DNA from: Proales similis
Lineage: Eukaryota; Rotifera; Eurotatoria; Ploima; Proalidae
Assembly (NCBI GenBank): GCA_019059635.1
Contig: JAGVRJ010000007.1
Span: 1,364,001-1,428,000 of the forward strand
Length of the DNA stretch: 64,000 nucleotides
Direction: 5' to 3'
The notes under the pieces were generated by a model, which worked only from the letters and a program-made list of their open reading frames with translations, searched no databases and was not told the origin of the DNA. Shown piece after piece: positions 24,020-37,426 of the stretch; position 1 is the stretch's first letter, and each line of letters opens with the position of its first letter. Position numbers and translations under genes: made by a program.

Positions 24020-27000
24020 TTACCAGTTATTGACCGAAGCTTTGCGGTCAATCACTTCATTTAGCTTTTGCTCTAAGGTTTCTAATCTATAATTAAATAA
24101 AATTTAGCTCATCAACGGAATTAATTGGCTTGGTAGGGGGAACTTACTTTTCAGCGGTCCAAGCTAGCTTGTGAGCCGTAGACTCTTTCATTTTGCGCAA
24201 TTTCAATCGAACAAACTCTTCGGAAAATTTTTTCTCTATCCATAAGTCTTGCCATTTTGTATTTTCTGTTTCAGCAAGTTAGAGATTGAGAATTCGAAAA
24301 CGTTTATGATTTCGTTTACCTTGGAGATCTTCTTGGTCTTTTTGTTTCGGCTTAAACAAATTGACCAAGATCTCACCGAAATAAACGAAATAGTTGATTG
24401 GAGGAGGCAAGTAGGATGAATTCTGGTATTCAAACACGAGTTGATAACGCTGAAATTTCCAAACAAGGTCTATATTATCTTGAACATCCTGGATTGTAGA
24501 ACTGAAGATTTGGTTATCAAATGCCGACTAGAAAAAGGATTTTAATACAATTACTTACGTAAACATAGCAATAAGCAGATTGAGGAGGAGCACGTTCGCA
24601 ATGATCATGTAAACCATAAGAGCAATGTAAGAATAAACTATTGCCACTTGCTCATCGCACACATCTCCTGTACAAGAGCTCTGGACTTCTTCGAGTTCGT
24701 CAAGAATCGGAATCTCTCCGTATATTGGCCAATAGGCTTTATCAAATAGCTTCTTTAAAAGCTCCCAGCTCAGCTCGTTGCCGGGAAATAGAGTTGCCTA
24801 TAAAATGATGAGGCTCTTAAGTTCAACTGAATAACAGACATCTTGTGAACGTACCTGAGTACTTATTCCAAAGGATACTACAAATATCGCCATGATTGTA
24901 ATAAAGAATATCAAATCGCGAATCTTGTTTTTTTTTAAATTAGGTAATTCGGCAAAAGAAAAATTTTGAATGTAGAGACCATTCTTTTTATCATGACCAG
25001 CTTAGGTCCAAGGGTTTTGAAGATAATTGTTACATGCAAAAGACGAAGATACCAAACTGTCAAGTCTATTGCTAGCGTTACTCTAAAATCTTTTCTTAAA
25101 CCTTAGCCTACTATTTCAAGGTGGAAGGCTTACCTTGAAAATGGAAAAAGTGAAGGAACGCCGAAGAATGCGATAAAATGCATTGAAAGTCCGATGAAGA
25201 AGATTAGGCAACCCGCGATGTCTAAGTAGTTCCAACTATTTTCAAGATAAAAACGCAGCTTGTTTTTATAATTGTTTCCTTCGTCACTGTTGAAAAACTT
25301 TGTTTGTGAATTGATGAGAATGCTGTTTCGAAAGATGGTGCTCGATGTTTATAAAACCTGGTAAATCTCTTCAAAAATAAAAGAAATTATCCAAAAAGTG
25401 ATGAGTCCTTCAATAACTGATGGAAATGGAACTCTTTTTGTTGACTCAGCAGATTCTTCCAATTCTTCTTTTTTGGTTAAGTTGACTGAATCATATTCAT
25501 GTGTGCTATGGTCATAGTCAAACTCGCATAAAATCATGTAGCTGAACAGAACAAGAAAAAGGGAATAGAATAGGTTATCGTATATAAAATGCAAACGAGG
25601 AGATGGGACAAATTTATTCCAACAGCTGATTTCAGCTACGTCGTTGTTTTCCTTAGTATTAACAAGCAGCTGGTCGTTCTCTTCTAATTTAATAAATCAG
25701 CGTTGATTTCCTTTTAATTTGGACATTACTCACCTTGATGAGATCTTAAAAACATAAACTAAGTAAAATTCCTGACCTAAGTATATTTCTTTGAAGACTT
25801 ACTTTGTCTGTGACTTTCTTCTTATTTTACTGATTCGATTTCGAAGTTTTTTGCCCTAAAATGAAATATGAATAACATGGAAAAATAACTAAATTTTTGT
25901 CAACAAAAGTTACCCGGAAATCAGTGTTGCCTTCCCAAATATCAGTTACAAGATTTTGCACAGGAGCAAGGGAAATGAATCTTAAACTCTTGGTCTCTTC
26001 AGCCATCTTGAGGCAACTTATTCCGAACACAGGAATTTTTTTCATTAATATTGTTTGGGCCCTGTTGTCCTGGGTTTGACTGTCTAGCAAATACATAACT
26101 CCACACGCAAAGTCTTCAAATCGCCTTCAAAAGAAATAGGAAACTTAAAATAATGAATTTTTGGGACATTGTTAGCTTACAAGGCTTCTTCTCGCAACTC
26201 CGCGGCGATTCCAGGTGAACGATCTGCCAGATTTTTTAAAAATCCTGCTGCCATTAGGGCATTTGAAATTTGAAATTTTCCAATTTTTAAAAATAAATGC
26301 GCCATTTCGAAACGATTGGTCAATAACGCCCATACAAAAAGTTTTTGCTCAGGGTCATTATTTAAGTTACTGGAGCCTTTACTCTTAATTGAAAATAAGA
26401 CAAATTAAGTCAAGTTTTTTTTTAAAGCTCTGGCATCATTTGAATAATACCTCGTTGAGAAAATTAGGCTTGAAATCGTCAAACAAATGATACTTAAGAA
26501 AACGGCGAATATCAGGATAGCCGATATGGATATCGGAAAAGTGTCTGGTCGAAAATATGGGGGCGTTGTTGTGGTCCTTGCGCACCTTAAATATTGATAA
26601 TTAGTCAAACATAAATTGCGGTCAAAAATAAAAGAGATTTCCTGACTTCCGAAGCATTGAATAGATTTAAGTAATCGATTGAGCGGAAAAAGTTTTCCAA
26701 ATTGAGACCACTTTCCAGAAGCAACTCAACAAATTTAGGTCTGTTGAGCAGAAGAGCAACTTCCATCAAGTAATTCAACTCTTTGATTGAGAACTCCTCC
26801 TCTCCAGTGAATATATCGGATTTGGCGATATCATCTCGATCCCATTTTATGGCAAGCTCCAAATTGTTGAAATATTCTTTTTTTCGAGCTTGAGTAAAGA
26901 GGAGGAACTTGATTGACTTGAATGTTTGACTTAGCCAAATAGTTAACTTACAATTAAGAAAAGTTCGAAGAACATTTAGTTCGATGTCCTGGCTACCTTC

Positions 27001-28551
27001 TTCGCTATCCAACCGAAAGACGCTTATCAAATTTTGCTTGGCTTTGTTAACAATATAATAAAGAATTTCGGCTTCTTTCCGAAGCTTTTGGTGATAATCT
27101 GGTTTGCTTTGATGTTTAATAAGCATTCCAGACTCATCTACAAGCTGGGCCATTTTTCCCATTCTTTTTAATTTGTCATGGTTTTTGCTTGCATTTGATA
27201 AGGCGATGGCTTTTATATAAGTTACCCCTCTTGCTGAAAATTCAATGCAACTGAAATCAAATCCGCGCATCCTTTACTTCCCTTTTTTACATCAATCAAG
27301 GACTTTGGTTATAGTTTAAGATAAATATAAATTACCGCCAAGACCATTACTGGTATGTTTTGTTCGAGGGTTTGTTTCACCGTTAACAGTGTGTTCGGAC
27401 CACCTTGAACGACAATCAGAATCATTGGTACTTTTGAACCCTCATCTTGGGATAGGATTTTAGCTTTATTCAGCTTTAAAATCTCTCTTAGATCCCGAAA
27501 AGTTTTTTTTTTCGTTGTTGCTGAATCTCTTGTGTTTTTATATTCGTCTGACGTTTTTCCCTTTCTAAGTTCCCTTTCCAATCTGGTTCTAAAAGAAATT
27601 TCTTTGCCAAATTCTCCTTCTGAGCCGTCGTCGACAAGAATAAAATGACTATGATTTGGATCCAAGAGTACATCATTCTTATGCGGGAGTCTAGGACCTC
27701 TTTGTTCGAGTGGATTGGGATCAGTTTCTTCGTCATATTCTTCTAAAGCGTAGAGAAGTTGTGCCTAAACTCCAAATAAACTTAGTCAAATGAAATAACT
27801 ACATGTTGAAGGACTTACCGGCTCACCATTTTCCCCTGCCTTCATCTTATCCCTGAGCGCAACCTTGCCCCAAGTGGCTACTCCAATCACTGGTAAAGAT
27901 TTTTGTGACAAGAAGAGCTCTTCAGCAACAGCCTCGCCGACAAGTCGCATGACACCAGTATTCGTTCCTCCTGTAATAATCCAGGCGCCAGTAGAAACAG
28001 CAGCTTTAACAAGTCCTCTTTTAAATGCTCGCTTTGTTCTGTTAGGGAGAGAAAAATTTTGAGCGCCGCCGGTCACACTGAGAATAAGCTTTGGAGGATC
28101 AAGTTTCCAGTCCTCAAGCATAAAGCGAACCAAGTCTTCATGGTTGGATTCAATATCAAGTCTTAAAAACTAGTTGAGAAAACTTCTTAAGTTTTTCTTT
28201 AGACAACAAAGCCCCGACCAAAAGCCACCTGAGCTGTCTTTGAGTGCGATCCAGGAAACTTAAGTAGTCCATATCCGTCTGTTGGTTTATAGACCGTTTC
28301 ATTATTGGTAGGATCTTTTTTTTCACTTGATTTCAAATTAGAAACGATTTTGATTGAGAGATTTTTGAAATTCTAAAATTACCCATCTAATTCATTTCTG
28401 TCTTTCACCCTTATATAAAATGGTACATGCTCGGGAGTCTCGAAATACAAATCATCTGGCTTATCGAGGGATTAAAACAATCGATTGAAAGAGAATTTTT
28501 TGGAAATTATTTCACCTCGTCTAAAACTGTTAGAGAGATATTTTCTTCCAT
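24020..28551 (-). CDS. TRPM-type cation channel, copy B
   Basis: A second TRPM channel, same strand and exon style as copy A. Start at 28551 (MEENISLTVLDE, then an intron, then PDDLYFETPEH). TRPM homology region: LILSVTGGAQNF, STGAWIITGGTNTGVM, LVDDGSEGEFGKEISF, VVQGGPNTLLTV, VFRLDSEEGSQDIEL. S1 reads HFIYDNLFYSLFLVLFSYMI near 25,540-25,595; the pore region (YWPIYGE) lies about 24,720-24,750 and S6 near 24,560-24,620. It ends with the coiled coil LETLEQKLNEVIDRKASV and stops at 24020. Between the last homology-region exon (about 25,915) and S1 there is room for only a short basic linker; the hydrophobic pre-S1 segment of copies A and C was not found. Whether the channel still gates normally is open. 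Confidence 0.83.
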
Positions 28552-28988
28552 TTTTCCAAGATAAATACTAAATATTCTTAAAACTGATTGTGTCTCTGAG
28601 GTATTTTAAAATGAAAAAATATTTGATAGTTTATATTGTTACCAAAAGTTGATTTTTATTTGAAAGTTGCTTGAATTTTGCCGAAAATTAAAGGTTTTTA
28701 AAACGATGGTTTGATGAAATTTTCATATCATCTTTTAGTTTCTGAGTTCTTTTATTTATCTAAAAACCAATTATTTGGAAATCCAGGGTCCGAGTTTTGA
28801 TCTTTAAGTGCTAACTTGACAATTTAAGCTTCCCAAAAAGAAAGATGCAAAAATAAGTATATGGGAGTGACTTGAGATTAAATTTTCATTGATCTACCCA
28901 TTGATAAGCAATTTCTATACGTAAAAGTTTATTTTTTATTTTAACTCTTTTTATAGTATTTTTGTGCGACAAAATCGTTAAGTCAAAT
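28552..28988. other. Gap between TRPM copy B start and CUSTOS end
   Basis: 437 very AT-rich bases. An acceptor-like ATTTAG (minus strand, G at 28568) lies 16 bases before the TRPM B ATG. No gene seen. Confidence 0.4.
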
Positions 28989-29634
28989 TTAGCAAAACTT
29001 TTTGTGTTCTTCAATCAGAGATCCCTCAAAAACAAAAGAACTGTCAACTGCGGCCTCGCGGAGCATTTCATCGTCACTGTCATCGCTTTCATGACATGGT
29101 AAGCTCTTTTTTTTAGAACTATATGGTTGTTTGAACTCAACAATAGATTCAGGCTTGGCCCGGGGCAAATTTTTCAGTGAATTATTATTTGGAGAAATCT
29201 GCTCGCTGAGAACAATATTTATTCCTTTAATAATTTCGAGAATATGAGTACTTGGTTCCTCTAGATGTTCCATTGGTTAGAGATCTCAACCGAAAGAAAA
29301 ATGTCGAATATACCTTTTTGGAGTTCAAAATGGGACTTGATCTCGACCATTTCAATTGATCTTTAAAACCTGCATCAAATTAGACGAATTTTGCAACTAG
29401 CTTACTTTATATTTACTCGTCTATCTTTTTCCTTAGGGCTTTAGCAACATGCTCTTGAAACTCTGGGGTCACATTTAGATTTTCTACTTGATCTTGCTCA
29501 TCAGGACGAGTGCGAAGGGAAAAAAGTTCTTTTTGAGTCTGAGCACTGGCTGTTTGCTGAATACTTTCGAAAGTAACCACAGCCTCTTTAATTATTTTTA
29601 GATTTTCATCCTCACTTGAAGAATCTTGGCTCAT
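28989..29634 (-). CDS. CUSTOS: CUSTOS (C12orf43) homologue
   Basis: Three exons, about 200 residues. Exon 1 starts MSQDSSSEDENLK at 29634 and ends near 29416 with VTPEFQEHVAKALRKKID; a short middle exon encodes SIEMVEIKSHFELQK; the last exon ends at 28989 and carries SDDSDDEMLREAAVDSSFVF. The acidic start, the TPEFxxHVAK block and the late SDxExxREAAV block in that order are the signature of CUSTOS, known in vertebrates as a nuclear-envelope-associated modulator of Wnt/beta-catenin signalling. The basic Lys-rich tail of the human protein is absent. An acceptor-like TTTAG (G at 29652) lies 17 bases before the ATG. Head-to-head with MRCK. Confidence 0.75.
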
Positions 29635-30502
29635 TTTCACCAATGCATGTGCTAAATGAAAACTGTGATCGGAAAAATAAGCCTTCTTATGCACCACCCT
29701 TTGCTATAATTTCCTTTCGTCGAGATTGTATGCATTTATATATTCGGTACTCTTCGATTGAGAATATAACTTACAAGAAGCAATAAATTTTTTCTCCCAT
29801 CGATAAAATTTTAATTTAAAAGAAAGAAATTTTAGGAGTGATTCAGTTCTCCAGGAATTTTTTTAGCAAAAAAGTAACTAAACCCACTGAAGAAATTTTG
29901 GATGAAATTTTTTTTTTCAAAATATTAAAGTTCGGGTTAAGGTATTTGGTTTTTTTCGATACTCTGTAGGATTCTTGGTTTAAAAAATGTCAAAGGCTAT
30001 ATAGAAATCGATAAATAAGCTAGCAAATCAGATGGTCGGTCCAATCATCGGGTCGAAGATTATTAATAGGTATGTGGCTGTATGCGCAGACGTGTGCATG
30101 TGCTTGATGAAGAAGAGCAACTCGTATTATGTTAATACGCGATGCAAACAAGAGCTCGCCATATCGGGGCTAGTTTTCGATAATCAGTTGGGTCGGAACC
30201 GCACCGTACAACTCAAACTGTGCTCTCTCTATTCGTTAGTTCGTACGTTTTGAGTATAACAGCGCACTTAGCCGTCGAGCAGTCTTATCTAAATTAATTA
30301 TGCTTTCTTGTTTGCTTCAACAGTTAATCATAATGAAGATAGAGGCCGGCCTAAGGCCAAATCAGCATGATGGTTTGCACACGCCTACAGTTCCTAACCC
30401 GCCTGTCTCTATTTTTAGACTTTCGCGTGCAATGGGCACTAGCCGCTAGCCGATTGGAAACCAGTTACCACTCACAATAGAAAGCACGCAATTTTGACGA
30501 AA
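29635..30502. promoter_or_regulatory. Divergent region between CUSTOS and MRCK
   Basis: About 870 bases between two diverging starts. Near 30,405-30,418 a pyrimidine tract ending TTTTTAG could be the 3' splice site of an MRCK 5' untranslated intron. The open frame at 30032-30253 has no recognisable content. No repeats seen. Confidence 0.4.
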
Positions 30503-33500
30503 ATGGCGATGCAACTTCTACCTGAGGAAAGACAGCGTCTACTGGAGCAATTACTTTTGAACGTTGCTTGTTCCGTCGAACCCTCTTTTAGCATTGAAAC
30601 TTTAGTGGATGCGTTAATCTCGCTCTATGACGAATGCATCAATTCCTCTTTACGTCGTGATAAATTCATTTCAAACTTCATCGAGTTCAGCGGGCCGGTA
30701 GTTGAACGTCTAAAGCAACTACGATTAAGCAAGGATGATTTTGAAATTCTAAAAGTAATCGGACGCGGTGCATTTGGCGAAGTAGCTTTTGTTCGAATGA
30801 GACAGACCGATGATATTTATGCAATGAAGATTCTGAACAAGTGGGAGATATTGAAAAGAGCCGAAACTGCCTGTTACCGGGAGGAAAGAGACGTACTGGT
30901 CAAAGGAAACGAGAATTGGATTACCAAATTGCATTATGCGTTTCAAGATCCAGAAAACCTTTACCTTGTAATGGACTATTATTGTGGAGGCGATCTCTTG
31001 ACTCTCTTGTCAAAGTTTGATCGCTTACCAGAGGAGATGGCGCGTTTTTATCTTAGCGAAACTGTTCTGGCCATTCACTCATTACATGAACTTGGCTATG
31101 TACATCGAGATATAAAGCCTGATAATTTACTTATTGATGTTAAAGGCCATATTCGTTTGGCGGACTTTGGTTCATGCCTCAAAATGTTGCCAGATGGGAC
31201 AGTTCAATCAAACGTAGCAGTTGGAACCCCAGACTACATATCGCCAGAAATACTTCGTGCGATGGAAAGTAACCAAGGTCGATATGGAGCTGAATGTGAT
31301 TGGTGGAGTCTGGGTATTGTGATGTTCGAGATGCTTTATGGGGAAACTCCGTTTTATGCTGAATCTCTTGTGGATACCTATGGAAAGATAATGAATCACG
31401 AAAGTAAATTCAGCATACCAGACGATGTCGACGGGGAACCTCCCATAAGTGAAGCAGCGAAGCATTTAATGCGGCACTTGATTTGTGACAACTCACGTCG
31501 CCTCGGCAGGGCCGGAATTGATGATTTCAAATCTCATCCGTTTTTTGACGGCATAGACTGGGAAAACCTTCGACAGCTTAAAGCGCCTTATCAACCTGAT
31601 GTTAGCAGCCCTTACGATACATCAAATTTCGACACAGAAGACGTTGTTAAACAGAAGGTGATGAATTAAAATTTTTCTTATTACTCTTCAAGTTGCTCTA
31701 ACAGTTTTTTTAATAGGAAACCTTGCCTTTGAATAAAAATGCAGCTTTCCGAGGCTACCATTTACCATTTATTGGCTATACTTTTACCAAAAACAGGTAA
31801 GATACGAAAGCTTGTCAATCTTGAGTGAAAGATTTCATTTTACACGGTCAAGTTTGCTAAACGATCGACACTCTTTAATCAGCTACATTGAGTCTGCAAG
31901 CCGTCCGTCTCGAGATACAGAAATCGTCATTAAGTCCGAAGAGCGTCATATTCAACTCGATTCAAATAAGACCGGAACGCTCAATAAGGTCGACTTGACA
32001 ATCAAAACAGATAATGGTGAAGCCAAATCGGAAAAATTGAATATCGTTCACTCTGAGTTGAAGATCGAGTCGAATGAAGAAAACCGTATCAAAAATTTTG
32101 ACGAGAACGAGTTGGAACTTTTGAAACAACAGGTTGAGAGACTCAAGAAACAGCTTAGTGATATGACCAGTATGTATGAAAGTGCCAAGCAAGGGGAGCT
32201 GGATGAGAAAAATAAAGTGAAGCATATCGAGCGGTCCACGAGGGCTCTTAAAATTGAGCGAGAGCAACTCATCGCGGTAAGTTTGATCCAATTTCTCCTA
32301 ACAATCAGGTCAAGGGAATTAGGTCCAATTTGAATATCTTATTTCACACTTTAAACTTAGTCATCTTTTGCTCCCTCAATTTGACCATGACTAATATTTA
32401 CTGTTCGGTTCTTTGATTCCTATAGAGTATGGCTTAATTCCAATAGGGTGTTTATAATGACCTTGCTCAATTTGAAACGTATTAAACAAATCAAATCTAA
32501 TCTCAAATTTTAAAATATTTAAGCACGTTGAGAACCTCCAAGAGAGAGTAAGTCTTCAAGCCAAGGATCTGATGGAGGCCCAAATGCAACGAAAGGATAC
32601 CGTTCAAGAGTTTGCCGATTTGAATCAAAAAGTCAACGAACTTCGAGCAAAAAATGCCAACCTAACAAATGATTTGATGGCCCGCGAAGATGAGCTGGTG
32701 GATTTGCGCCATTCATTAGGCGAACTGAGAATCGCTATGCAAAAAAAAGAAGCACAAATAGACGCAATGCTACAAGAGAATGATGAATCAAGAGAAGATA
32801 TTAATCATTACGTTGACGAAGGTGAGATTGATAGTTTAAAGAAAAGCAATATCCAATTGAACGAAGAGCTAGCGCTCACAAAAGAGCGACTCTCAGCGGC
32901 CAATATTCGTCTCGATCAACTTGAAGAAGTCAAGCAATTATTAGATAGTGAAATTAATGGGCTGCGGAGCCAAAAAAGCGACCCGAACACTTTGGAGCAG
33001 ATAAAAAGCGAATACGATAGAACAATCCAAGGTCAAGAAGAACAAATTAAATTTTTAACTGAAGAATTAGAGAAAAAAACCAACGTGATAAATCAATTGA
33101 ATGGTGACTTAGAGAAGCTTGAAGAGGAAAAGGTGAATCTTCAGAATGAGGCGAATTTATTCAACGAAAGTAAACAGGCTATGAGCAAGTATGATTGGCA
33201 AATGAGCGAGATCCTCCAAATGGTAAACGAGGAACGTGCAGTTCGAGGCCACTTGCGAACATTGGCTTCAAAACTTATCGAGGAAGTGGATGCTTTACGC
33301 TCGCAGACGTCGTGCTCTAACTCAGTTCCATCTACCTCGGCAGCCTGGAAAAATCGATGCTCAGAAAAACGCGAGAGAATAAACGCTCACAATATGCAAA
33401 TAGCGCTTGAAAAAGAATTTCAAGCAAAAGTTCAATTAATTGAAGAAAACAATAGTCTCAAAGCGGAGCTAGACCAACGTCAACACAAAATAAATGACCT

Positions 33501-36124
33501 ATATGTGCAGATAGAGCAAATTAATAAAGACCTAAGTCGCAGTCAACAAGAGATAAAAGAACTGCGAAATGACCTTCTCATGCACAATAAGGCATTTTTA
33601 ACTGGAGCTGGTGTTCTCGGTGATGCTACTAAGTTTGCGCAACCCGATGAACAATCGAATGGGTCTAGTTTGCCCGAGCAACCTGAGACAGCCAAAAGCT
33701 TATCGGAAATCGGAGAAACTCAAATTCAGTTGCCAACAGAACACTCTACTATAACCGCAACTCAAACAAATTCTACCGAACAAGCCCACAGCTTTGAGGT
33801 TGTATCTTTTCAAGCAATTGAAAGGTGCGAGTATTGCTGCGGAATATTATATGGCATATGTAGACAAGCTGTTCGTTGTCGTAACAAGAGCTGTAACTAT
33901 CTGTGCCATGCAAAATGCCGTCAATATTTACCCAGCAATTGTCCAATAAATATAAACCAACGAGTTCAGCTCAAAGGAGTAGATTTCACCAAAGGAATTG
34001 GCACCTTGATGCAAGGAAATCTCAAAGTTCCCAAGCTTGGAGGAGTTAAAAAAGGATGGCAAGACCATTACGTTTTCTTGTCAAACGCGCGTCTTTTCGT
34101 GTGCCCGATAGTTGACAACCGTCCTAGTTTAGTTCCCTCTCTTATAGTTGATATTCGAGATCCTCAGTTTAGCGTTAGTTCCGTGACTGAATCTGATGTT
34201 ATTCATGCAAGCAAAAAGGACTTGCCTTGTATTCTTAAAATGATCGTTTCAAAGCTCAAAACACCGTCATTTAAGCAAAAGCTTTTATTCTGTGCCAAAG
34301 ACGAAAAAGAAAAGAACAATTGGATAAACGTTCTTCGGGACCTCAATGAGCGCTTAGTTCAATCTAGCAAACAAACTCCAAACTCTTCATCGATTGTCCT
34401 ACCTATTGAAGCGAAGGAAATATGTGATGGAACAAGTATAAAGGCCGCTCATTCATCGTGTATTTATGGTATTTCAAATTCTTTTGAAACGCGTGTTTTT
34501 AACTCTCGTTTATAACGTGGTTTATCTTAAGATTCAGAGAGATTGATTATCGCAAGCGACGAGGGCATGGATCTCATCGATATAAAGACCGACTGTACAA
34601 TTAAACGCTTTTTTGATAAACGGACATTTGCAGTCGAGATATGCAAAGAAGAAAGGCTTATAGTAACGATTGCTGGCAAGCATCATCAAATCGTCCTATT
34701 TCCCTCTATTGTGGTAGAAGGAATGAACGCAGAGCCTGTAAAAATCGAAGAGACAAAAAACTGCAGCATGTTTGCTCTTGGTCGTCTCTGCTTACCTCCC
34801 AGCTCACCACACGCTTCTCGCTACTCCGAACCATCGAGTGTATCATCTTTCACCATTAATAGTATATCGATTATCTGCGTCGCTATCAAAAAATTAGTGA
34901 GCATTTTTGAGCTCAGCGCTTTGCCTAAGCCGAAATATAAGAAAATGCGCGATATAGAATTGACAATGAGTGTGCAAAGTTTACAGATAATTAACAATCA
35001 GCTTTGCATTGGGTTTCAATCCGAGTTCACTTTGTATTCATTGTCTCATGAATCAGCGCCGATTGCATTGATTCAGCCAGATCGAGATAAAACACTCCAA
35101 TTCCTGAGTCGTTCGCCGATTAACGCCCTTATGGCCATTAACACACAAGAGGATGAGTATCTGCTTTTATTTGAAAGTATTCCCTTTTTTTAAAAATTAA
35201 ATTCGATTAAAATCTTATTTGATTCATTTATAAGATCTTGGTCTCTACGTCAATACGAAAGGCACGCGAAGTCGTGTGGAAGAGATAATGTGGCCATCCA
35301 AACCACAGCACGTTTCTTACATGGAGCCGTATCTGTTTTCATTCTGTGATCGAGGAATCGATGTATTCCACGTCAAGACCGCAGAATGGATACAAATAAT
35401 GCAGTTCCCACGAACAAGGCCTCTAGACAAATCTGGATGTCTATGCCTAAGCTATGAATCATCCGATACCATCAGATTCATCCATTTAAAGACATTGGGA
35501 ACATCGGAATTACTTACTCTAATCCCAAAGAATCGAAGCCTGATAAAGAGTAAATATAGAAAGAATTCGTTGAGTCGGGCTGACGAAGCCAACAACTCAA
35601 CAATTCAGCTTCCTGAAAAAACAGGGTCAAGCCTCGACCATTCGGAAGGACAATCAAGAAAATCTTTGATTTCTAATCCGATTAATTTTCAACACATCCA
35701 GCACATTGGTCCAAATGATGGCAAGAGTATGATGAGCTCAAGCGATTTGAGCCAGTCGTCAACATTAAATAACAGTCGATTGATGAGTACTTTGAGTTCG
35801 AATAACGAAGTGAGCATCAAAAAATTGAGTATGAAAGCCATAGGCAAGAATGATATATCAGCTCCGATTAATTTTCGCCATGTTGTGCGTGGCTTGGATG
35901 AATTTGGTCCTCAAACCGATACCAAGCCTGAACTACAGCTTCCACTCGTGCAGCCTAGTCCGTCAGGCAAATCTTCATCTCTTTCTTCATCTTCATCGTC
36001 TTCAAACTCATCAGTGATGAATTCCCCTCACTCGAACGGAAACGAGAGCAGATCAGTCAATCATTCATTTAAAACTCAATCAAGTCTTTACAATGGTATG
36101 AAAATTAAGACTCAATTACTTTAA
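30503..36124 (+). CDS. CDC42BPA: MRCK-type Cdc42-binding kinase (CDC42BP / gek)
   Basis: Roughly 1,700 residues in six or seven exons. Residues about 78-345 are an AGC kinase: [38 protein letters not shown], all intact, followed by the AGC tail and [14 protein letters not shown] long coiled coil runs from about 32,000 to 33,600. Then come a Zn-binding C1 domain (about 33,810-33,945, [14 protein letters not shown]), a PH domain (about 34,000-34,350), a CNH domain (about 34,535-35,500) and a Cdc42-binding CRIB motif [14 protein letters not shown] at about 35,668. The order is that of MRCK/Genghis Khan, a Cdc42 effector that drives actomyosin contraction. A second CRIB-like motif, [13 protein letters not shown], follows at about 35,855. 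The tail is Ser-rich. One intron near 31,797 is only 29 or 35 bases. Confidence 0.92.
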
Positions 36125-37426
36125 TCCTTTGCTAATTCAATTCTCAATTAAGACTCAGTCAGTAGTAAAAAAGGAAAAAATAGTACATCTACAAAAGCAA
36201 ACTAGTTCTTGATACAATTCGATAAACCATTTCTTGATGGAATTGAAAATCTACATAGCCGACCTCTTAACTCGCAATTAGTTTAATATTCTTTGCAGAA
36301 TTTTTCTTATTTCCTCAAAGTTTTGAACCTTTTCAAATCAAAGACGTGTTTTTCTAACAATAGACAATTAACAACACGTGTTTTTTTTCTTAATGCAAGT
36401 TAAATTCTAGAGGAGGCTTTTATGAATCCAATTTTCAAAATTGATTATTTATGGATAGTAGGACCTTAATTTTAACATTTAAATTTTTCGACGAGAAGAT
36501 GCTTATTTCCCGATTAAGTGAGGAATTCTTTTTAAGTCTCAGACGTCCAAGGAAATTGGGCTAACATGTGTGATTCTAGTGGAAACCGCGAATGGAGAGC
36601 CCTTGGAAACTTCATCATAGACATGAGCTAAACGCACCGTGCTAACTTCTACAAATAATTGTGTTTTGCATATTTGCTAGAGTATTGAACGAGTTGAATT
36701 GAAACCGAAATAATGAATTCATTATAAGATATGCATTTCTCTGGATAGATGTCGTTGCACGCAACAAGTCGGTCTATTGAATGGTTTTTAAAATTTTACG
36801 TACTTGCCAGATACATATATAGTTAATTCTGAACCAAATCATCTCGAGAACTTAAGCACGACATCTGGAGTAATCGAATGAATAAACAACTATTTTAAAA
36901 TCGATTTTGAAGTAGAGCAATCTAAAAATTCAATTAATTGAGTGCTCTTAAAATTGCAGTAGCGGTCATCATATCGATTGCTTTACGAAGTTTGACTTCA
37001 AATGAATTTTATTTGATGTCATAACTCCCAGACGCTCATGGATTGAGAATTAATTAATAAAAGTTCAGCGTTCCTCTATGGAATTTAGAAACTTATTTCA
37101 TAAATAAGTTGAAATTATTTATTTGCTGAGAATTATATTGATTTATATTTTCAGATACTATTCAAATTGCTTAGAAATATATGAGCCCTTAAATGAGGAA
37201 CAGAATAAAATAGCTCGTAAAAAAACAGAATTCGAATAGCCATAAACCTTACGACTAAAAGTGTCCAAGCAAAAATAAGTTATCATCATATTCAGAATTT
37301 GCTTTTAAATGCTCGTTGGTAGATAGTTCTGTGACTGTGTTACAAGCGGGATCATAACCTATTTGATCGCATATATCTATTTATATCTTTTTAAATTTAG
37401 ATTTTAAGCCACACGAAGCGAAACAG
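36125..37426. other. Gap between MRCK and PPM phosphatase genes
   Basis: 1.3 kb of AT-rich sequence with no open frame of note. It should hold the MRCK 3' untranslated part and the PPM promoter. A TAAATTTAG acceptor-like site ends at 37,400, 26 bases before the PPM ATG. Confidence 0.45.

Noticed and set aside
30032-30253. Open frame of 73 codons before MRCK
   Set aside because: No similarity to anything I know, no splice connection to the MRCK start, and it lies in the expected promoter region.
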